A DNA stretch of 64,000 bases from Geodermatophilus telluris (GTDB lineage: Bacteria > Actinomycetota > Actinomycetes > Mycobacteriales > Geodermatophilaceae), in the NCBI RefSeq assembly GCF_900102745.1, contig NZ_FMZF01000007.1, forward strand, positions 124,001-188,000, read 5' to 3'. The notes beneath the pieces are model-generated. The model saw only the letters and a list, made by a program, of their open reading frames with translations. It had not been told where the DNA came from and searched no databases. The position numbers and the translations under genes were made by a program. Shown in pieces: positions 59,514 to 64,000 of the stretch (the first letter of the stretch is position 1; each line of letters opens with the position of its first letter).

Positions 59514-60797
59514 GTGGGTACGCGCGCGGGGATCGTCGTCACCGGCACCGAGGTGCTGACCGGCCGGGTCGCCGACCGCAACGGCCCCTGGCTGGCCGAG
59601 CAGCTGCGGCAGGCCGGCGTCGACGTCGGCTCGGTGCTGGTCGTCGGCGACCGCCCGGAGGACGTGCGGGGTGCGCTGGCCTGGTTCGCCTCCTCCGGCG
59701 TCGACCTGGTGCTCACCACCGGCGGGCTCGGGCCCACCGCCGACGACCTCACCGCGGCGGTCGTCGGTGAGGTGCAGGGCCGGCCGCTCGCCGTCGACCC
59801 GGAGCTGGAGCAGCGGGTGGCCGCCGTGGTGGAGCGGCTCATGGCCCGCCGCGGCTGGCGGGCCGACCCGGAGGCGACGGCGGCCGGCGTCCGCAAGCAG
59901 GCGATGGTGCCGGCGGGGGCCACGGTGCTCGAGCCGGTGGGGACGGCGCCCGGCCTGGTGGTCCCGCCCGCCGACGGGCGCGGCGGGCCGGTGGTCGTCG
60001 TCCTGCCCGGGCCGCCGTCGGAGCTGCAGGGCATGTGGCCGGCGGCGCTGGCGGCCGCGCCGGTGCGCGAGGTGCTCGCCGGGGCCACCGAGCTCCGGCA
60101 GGAGACGATCCGGCTGTGGGGGACGCTGGAGGCGCAGCTGGCCGCCAGCCTGCGCGGGCTCGAGCCGGGTCTGGACGGGCTGGAGATCACCACCTGCCTG
60201 CGCGAGGGCGAGCTGGAGATCGTCACCCGCTTCGCGCCCGAGGCCCAGCCCGCCTACGACCGGCTGGCCGCCGCCCTCGCCGAGGAGTACGCCGCCACGC
60301 TGTTCTCCACCGGGCCGACGCTCGACGAGCTGGTGGCCGGCGCGCTGTCCGACCAGGGGCTGACCATCGCCACCGCCGAGTCGTGCACCGGCGGGCTGCT
60401 GGTGGCCCGGCTGATCGAGCGCGCCGGGTCCTCGGCCTGGGTACTCGGCGGGATCACCTCCTACGCCAACTCGGCCAAGGAGCAGCTCGTCGGCGTGCCG
60501 GGGGAGGTGCTGGCCGAGTTCGGCGCGGTCAGCCCGCAGGTCGCGCTGGCGCTGGCGGAGGGGGCGCGGGCGCGGTTCGGCGCCGACGTGGGCGTCGGCA
60601 TCACCGGCATCGCCGGGCCGGGCGGTGGCACGCCGGACAAGCCGGTCGGCACCGTGCACCTGTGCGTCCTCGGGCCCGGCGGCACGCAGGCGCGGTCGGT
60701 GCGCTTCCCCGGCTCGCGGACGGCGGTGCGCGAGCGGTCCGTCGTCCTGGCGCTGCACCTGCTGCGCCAGCTGCTGCTCGGCGGGCCGCCGGCGTGA
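59514..60797 (+). CDS. cinA: CinA-like protein with nicotinamide-nucleotide amidase domain
   Basis: The protein has 427 residues, GTG at 59514. The N-terminal molybdopterin-binding-like (COG1058) domain begins AGIVVTGTEVLTGRVADRNG and has TTGGLGPTADDLT. The C-terminal PncC domain has TIATAESCTGGLL, GGITSYANSAK and GITGIAGPGGGTPDKPVGTV. The first part hydrolyses ADP-ribose-type compounds, the second deamidates NMN in pyridine-nucleotide salvage. Its stop overlaps the SRPBCC gene. Confidence 0.92.
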   Translation: MGTRAGIVVTGTEVLTGRVADRNGPWLAEQLRQAGVDVGSVLVVGDRPEDVRGALAWFASSGVDLVLTTGGLGPTADDLTAAVVGEVQGRPLAVDPELEQRVAAVVERLMARRGWRADPEATAAGVRKQAMVPAGATVLEPVGTAPGLVVPPADGRGGPVVVVLPGPPSELQGMWPAALAAAPVREVLAGATELRQETIRLWGTLEAQLAASLRGLEPGLDGLEITTCLREGELEIVTRFAPEAQPAYDRLAAALAEEYAATLFSTGPTLDELVAGALSDQGLTIATAESCTGGLLVARLIERAGSSAWVLGGITSYANSAKEQLVGVPGEVLAEFGAVSPQVALALAEGARARFGADVGVGITGIAGPGGGTPDKPVGTVHLCVLGPGGTQARSVRFPGSRTAVRERSVVLALHLLRQLLLGGPPA

Positions 60798-61198
60798 GCA
60801 CCGTGACGCTGCACGCCAGCGGGCCGCTGGTGCCGGCCGAGACGTGGGAGCGCTACGCCGAGCCCGCGCGGTGGCCGACGTGGGCGCCGCAGATCACCGG
60901 CGTGCAGGTGCCGGTGCCCCGCCTGGCGGCCGGGGTGGAGGGGCGCGTGCGCGGGCCGCTCGGGGTGCGGCTGCCGTTCGTCGTCGAGTCGGTGGACGAG
61001 GCGGCGCGGCGCTGGGCGTGGACGGTGTCGGCCGGCCCGGTGCGGCTGCACCTCGTGCACTGGGTCTCCGACGGTCCGGACGGCGGCAGCACGACCGGGC
61101 TGCGGATCACCGGCCCGCTCCCGGTCGTCGTCGCCTACGCCCCGCTGGCGCAGCTCGCGATCAGTCGCCTGGTCCGCCCGCTCGACCGAGCCCCGTGA
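60794..61198 (+). CDS. SRPBCC family protein
   Basis: The protein has 134 residues, GTGA overlapping cinA. VTLHASGPLVPAETWERYAEPARWPTWAPQI (in sequence) and the strand pair RGPLGVRLPFVVESVD define a polyketide-cyclase-like helix-grip fold; a C-terminal helix ends the protein. The ligand is unknown. Translational coupling to cinA is the only contextual clue. Confidence 0.8.
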   Translation: MSTVTLHASGPLVPAETWERYAEPARWPTWAPQITGVQVPVPRLAAGVEGRVRGPLGVRLPFVVESVDEAARRWAWTVSAGPVRLHLVHWVSDGPDGGSTTGLRITGPLPVVVAYAPLAQLAISRLVRPLDRAP

Positions 61199-61279
61199 CT
61201 CGCGTGTCAAGGCGCTGTCGGAACCTGTGGACGAGCCGCTGACCTGCGGGTTCACCGCGCGGAAGCCGAATCACTCGGC

Positions 61280-61285
61280 TAGGCT
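61280..61285 (+). promoter_or_regulatory. -10 box of DUF222-HNH copy 2
   Basis: TAGGCT lies six bases before the ATG at 61292. The matching box TAGACT stands at the same distance before copy 1, while the sequences further upstream differ. Confidence 0.5.
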
Positions 61286-61291
61286 TCGTAC

Positions 61292-62444
61292 ATGTGTTCG
61301 GATGACTGGTCGACCGGTGACGTGCTGGAGGACGTCGCCGCGCTGGTCGCCGAGCGCAACCGGATCGACGCCGCGCTGGCCCGCCGGGTGCGGGCCGCCG
61401 AGCTGTCCCAGGCGCCCGAGCGCGACGGGCTCAAGAGCATGCGCTCGTGGCTGGCCGGGCACTGCCGGCTCTCGGCCGCGGCGGCCGCCCGCGTCGTGGG
61501 CAACGGGCGGGTGCTGGCGCACCTGCCGGCGCTGGCCGAGGCGCACGACGCCGGCCTGGTGTCGGCCGAGCAGGTCGCCGTGGCGGCCGCGGCGCTGACA
61601 CCGGAGCGCCTGGCCGCGGCCGCCGAGCAGGGCGTGGTGCTGGGCGAGGTCGACGCGGTGCTCACCGGCCTGGCCGTCGAGCATGCGCACGCCGACTTCG
61701 TCGCTGCCGTGCGGCACTACCTGGCCCGGCTCGATCCCGACGGGCCGGAGCCCGACCCGACCGAGGGGCGGCGGCTGACGCTGGCCAAGCACGCCGACGG
61801 CACGCTCAGCGGCCGCTTCGAGCTCGACGCGGTGGGCGGGGAGAAGCTGCAGGCGGCACTGGAGTCGTTCGTGCAGGCTGACCGGCCGGCCGGGGACGAG
61901 CGCAGCCGCGCGCAGCGGCTCGGCGATGCGCTGGTGCAGCTGTGCGACACCACCCTCGCCGTTGGCTCGCTGCCGGTGCTGGGCACCGTCAAGCCGCACG
62001 TGGCCGTCGTCATCGACCTCGACGACCTCGCCGGCACCGCCACCGGCCCGGAGGCCGCCCGGATGGGCTTCGGCGCCGTCGTCTCCGCCGCGAGAGCCCG
62101 CTGGCTGGCCTGCGACAGCACCGTCAGCCGCGTGGTGTTCGGCCCCGACGGGGCACCGCTGGACCTGGGCCGCGAACAGCGCCTGGCCAACCGGTGTGGC
62201 CCCTCCGCAGGGGCCCACCGCGAGCTTGCGAGTGGTGGGGGGCGGAGGGGTCCTTTCTCTGGTGCACTGGCTCGACGGCGGCGAGACCAACCTCGCCAAC
62301 TCCGCCCTGCTGTGCGAACGGCACCACACCAAGGTCCACCACGGCTTCCGCGTCGAGCGACGACCCGACGGGCGGTGGCGCACCTGGCGCCCCGACGGCA
62401 CCGAGATCGGCGTCCCACCACCGCTGCTGCAACCCGCCGCCTGA
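61292..62444 (+). pseudogene. DUF222-HNH (13E12-type) gene interrupted by the same palindromic element, copy 2
   Basis: The ATG at 61292 starts the paralogue of the gene at 25369-26521 (about 21 differences in the first 298 residues by my count). DUF222 reads to RLANR at 62194. The 67-bp element follows (62195-62261), and the remaining HNH (VHWLDGGETNLANSALLCERHH, then KVHHGFRV) resumes from 62262 in another frame and ends at 62444. In this copy the DUF222 frame does not stop soon after the element and runs on through the HNH region out of register. The element removes the segment that normally holds the first Cys pair and the DAHH-type His of the motif. Confidence 0.7.
62195..62261 (+). repeat. 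Palindromic element, copy 2
   Basis: Outer stem 62200-62208 (CCCCTCCGC) with 62242-62250 (GCGGAGGGG), inner GC stem, loop GCGAGCTTGCGAG, then TCCTTTCTCTG. The right arm contains GGAGG, 11 bases before a GTG at 62262 that opens the frame of the HNH remainder. Confidence 0.88.
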
Positions 62445-62463
62445 CCCCCCGACCGGAGTCGCA

Positions 62464-62497
62464 CCCTCCTCCCGTTCCACGTGGAACGGGAGGAGGG
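62464..62497. terminator. 34-bp perfect palindrome between convergent genes
   Basis: A palindrome with 17-base arms and no spacer. Its arms begin CCCTCCTCCCG and its centre is GTTCCACGTGGAAC. It lies between the HNH gene (ends 62444) and the carboxypeptidase gene (ends 62534), so a bidirectional terminator is the simplest role. The centre resembles a parS site. Confidence 0.65.
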
Positions 62498-62533
62498 CAG
62501 GCGTGCGTGGTCGCCGGCGTGCGGGTCGGCCCG

Positions 62534-63769
62534 CTACCCGCGCTGACCGGTGCTGTCGGTCAGGGCGGTGTCCGCCGTCGTGCCGGCGTGCGACCGCTGT
62601 CCCGGTACGGCCGGGGGCTGGTCGCCCAGTGCGGAGCCGGCGGCGCGGTCGGCGACGGTGGAGCACAGGGCCAGCAGCGCGGCGGTGATCTCCTCGATGA
62701 CGGGCACCATGTCCGGGTAGTCGGGGTGGAAGCTCTTCGGGATCGACGGGCGCTGCCGTCCCCACTCGATGGTGAAGCCCAGCACCCGGCGGTCGGTCCG
62801 GTCGGTGAAGTGGCGGGAGAACGCCCAGTCGTCGGAGGTGCCCGAGGTCGGGTAGAGCCCGACGGCGCTGCTCACCGAGTACTGCCGGCCGTGCGCGGCC
62901 CGGATGGCGTCGCGCATGACGCCCGACAGCGCGACGGCCTCGTCCAGGTCGGCGGCCGGCAGGTACTCCCGGTACTGGTGCGGGTCGCCGCCCGGGGTGG
63001 CGTCCGGGATGCCGCGCTTGCCGTCCCAGGCCGCGTTGGCGAACGTCATCGACGGGTCGGTCGTCTGGTCGTCGTCGTCGCCCCAGTTGTAGAGGATCAT
63101 CTCGCCGAACGAGTGCACGTCGACGAAGTGGGTCACCGACGGGTACCGGTCGAGCAGCCAGGTGACGTTGGCGGTCTCCGGCTCGGAGGCGGCTCCCGGT
63201 CCGCGGTAGACCTCGTCGCACGGGTCGTCGGAGGTCGCCACGGGGGCCTGCGGGCTGAACGCCGTGGTGTGGTCCCACAGGAAGTCGTAGTTGCGGTTGA
63301 GGTCCACCCCCGGCCCCCGCCCGCCGCCGCCGGGGCAGCGCGGGTGACCGGGACCGGCCGGGCGGCGGTTCTTGCGCCACATCGGGTCGCGGGTCATGGA
63401 GTGGTGCCGGCCGTCCGGGTTGACCTGGGGGAGGACGACCACGTCCAGGGTGGTCACGATGCGCCGGACCTCCTCGGCGCTGGTGCTCGCCCCGCCCTGG
63501 GTGATGCCGGTGCCGGTGCGGTAGGCGTCGGTCAGCAGCCGCGCCAGGTTGACCAGGATGTCGGGGCTGCCCCACTCGCGGGCGTGCACCCCGCCGAGCA
63601 GGTAGACCCCCGCTCGCGCGGTGCGGGCCGCCCCGATGCGCAGGGCCGAGCAGGTGCGCCCCTCCCAGGTGCGGTGCGGCAGCGGGGTCAGCTCGGTGAA
63701 CGCGGCGTTCTCCGGCCGCGCGGCCAGCGCGAGGGCCGTCTCCACCTCGGCGACGTTCAGGTAGCTCAC
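62534..63769 (-). CDS. M14-family zinc carboxypeptidase
   Basis: The protein has 411 residues. The GTG at 63769 overlaps the stop of the upstream gene (GTGA). Zinc ligands are HAREW (HxxE) and the His in VDVHSFGE, and the catalytic Glu is in LGFTIEWG. VNPDGR, WRKNRR, GVDLNRNYDF and SGTSDDW complete the carboxypeptidase signature. There is no signal peptide and the C-terminal 50 residues are low complexity. It removes C-terminal residues from peptides, probably in the cytosol. The upstream partial gene is likely in the same operon. Confidence 0.9.
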   Translation of the reverse strand: MSYLNVAEVETALALAARPENAAFTELTPLPHRTWEGRTCSALRIGAARTARAGVYLLGGVHAREWGSPDILVNLARLLTDAYRTGTGITQGGASTSAEEVRRIVTTLDVVVLPQVNPDGRHHSMTRDPMWRKNRRPAGPGHPRCPGGGGRGPGVDLNRNYDFLWDHTTAFSPQAPVATSDDPCDEVYRGPGAASEPETANVTWLLDRYPSVTHFVDVHSFGEMILYNWGDDDDQTTDPSMTFANAAWDGKRGIPDATPGGDPHQYREYLPAADLDEAVALSGVMRDAIRAAHGRQYSVSSAVGLYPTSGTSDDWAFSRHFTDRTDRRVLGFTIEWGRQRPSIPKSFHPDYPDMVPVIEEITAALLALCSTVADRAAGSALGDQPPAVPGQRSHAGTTADTALTDSTGQRG

Positions 63770-64000
63770 GACCGGTCCTCCCTCGTCTGCGCGCTCCCCG
63801 TCTGCCCAGCTCCTGCCTGCATCGCCGCGGCCAGCTCGGCGGCGAACCTGTTGCCCTGGCCCACCTGCCCGAGGTCGGCGCGGGCGGCCTCGTCGACGTC
63901 CTCGTGCCGGTCGACCTGGTACCCCGCGCCGACCAGGCGATCGATGGCGGCCTCGTCGGCCAGGGCGTCGACCCGGGCCCGCTCGCCGTCCTCGTGCAGG
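63766..64000 (-). CDS. Hypothetical protein, C-terminal part only
   Basis: The last 77 or so codons of a gene entering the window from the right. They read AIDRLVGAGYQVDRHEDVDE and ADLGQVGQGNRFAAEL and stop with TGA overlapping the carboxypeptidase GTG. A conserved-looking GQGNRF is the only motif. The family is not recognised; translational coupling suggests a partner or regulator of the peptidase. Confidence 0.6.
   Translation of the reverse strand, partial: LHEDGERARVDALADEAAIDRLVGAGYQVDRHEDVDEAARADLGQVGQGNRFAAELAAAMQAGAGQTGSAQTREDRS

Overview
The window is about 64 kb of very GC-rich DNA with strong G/C third-position bias, many GTG starts, GTGA/ATGA stop-start overlaps and TANNNT -10 boxes placed 6-7 nt before start codons. 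Together with an iniBAC-like locus, DUF222/13E12-type HNH genes and PASTA kinases this indicates a high-GC actinobacterium. Geodermatophilaceae (Blastococcus, Modestobacter, Geodermatophilus) would fit, but that is inference. I see no rRNA, tRNA or CRISPR array.

Bases 1 to about 16,100 look like an accessory, probably integrated, region: somewhat lower GC, mostly hypothetical genes, a tyrosine integrase (8953-9921) and a very long serine-recombinase-like protein ending in four helix-turn-helix modules (1154-4657). It is rich in nuclease-type proteins: a DUF3644/HEPN protein, a frameshifted HNH endonuclease, a zinc-ribbon GIY-YIG protein, a free-standing intein-like LAGLIDADG protein whose splice residues are altered, and an 11-fold zinc-ribbon protein ending in a Vsr-like PD-(D/E)XK nuclease. 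A RES toxin with its MbcA/ParS-type antitoxin, driven by an apparently leaderless promoter, lies in the same region.

From 16.4 kb on, ordinary chromosomal genes follow. They are an arsenic locus (arsC-arsR divergent from an ArsI/CadI-like gene, with two ArsR-type operators), a GGDEF/EAL protein, small stress and membrane proteins, an acyl-CoA dehydrogenase divergent from a TetR regulator with a clear operator, an ECF sigma factor with a membrane partner, and a tight run of epimerase, MOSC, S4, RNB, aminotransferase and omega-amidase genes. Next come PRC/DUF2382, CYTH-CHAD, a metallophosphatase, GntR and MarR regulators, an aminoglycoside-phosphotransferase-like kinase and a metallo-beta-lactamase-fold hydrolase.

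From 40.6 to 50.6 kb a LuxR-type ATPase regulator and a membrane-anchored Hsp70-like protein diverge from iniB-iniA-iniC homologues, which encode an acidic repeat protein and two dynamin-like GTPases. An iron-uptake operon efeU-efeO-efeB with an IdeR/DtxR-like box follows (51.7-55.1 kb), then two paralogous PASTA-type Ser/Thr kinases, cinA, a SRPBCC protein, a second DUF222-HNH gene and an M14 carboxypeptidase.

The most unusual non-genic signal is a roughly 67-bp palindromic element present three times. Its outer stem shows three compensatory base-pair changes between copies. Two copies sit at exactly the same codon of two DUF222-HNH paralogues 36 kb apart, where they replace the start of the HNH motif and shift the frame. 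The third copy overlaps the start of a metallophosphatase gene.
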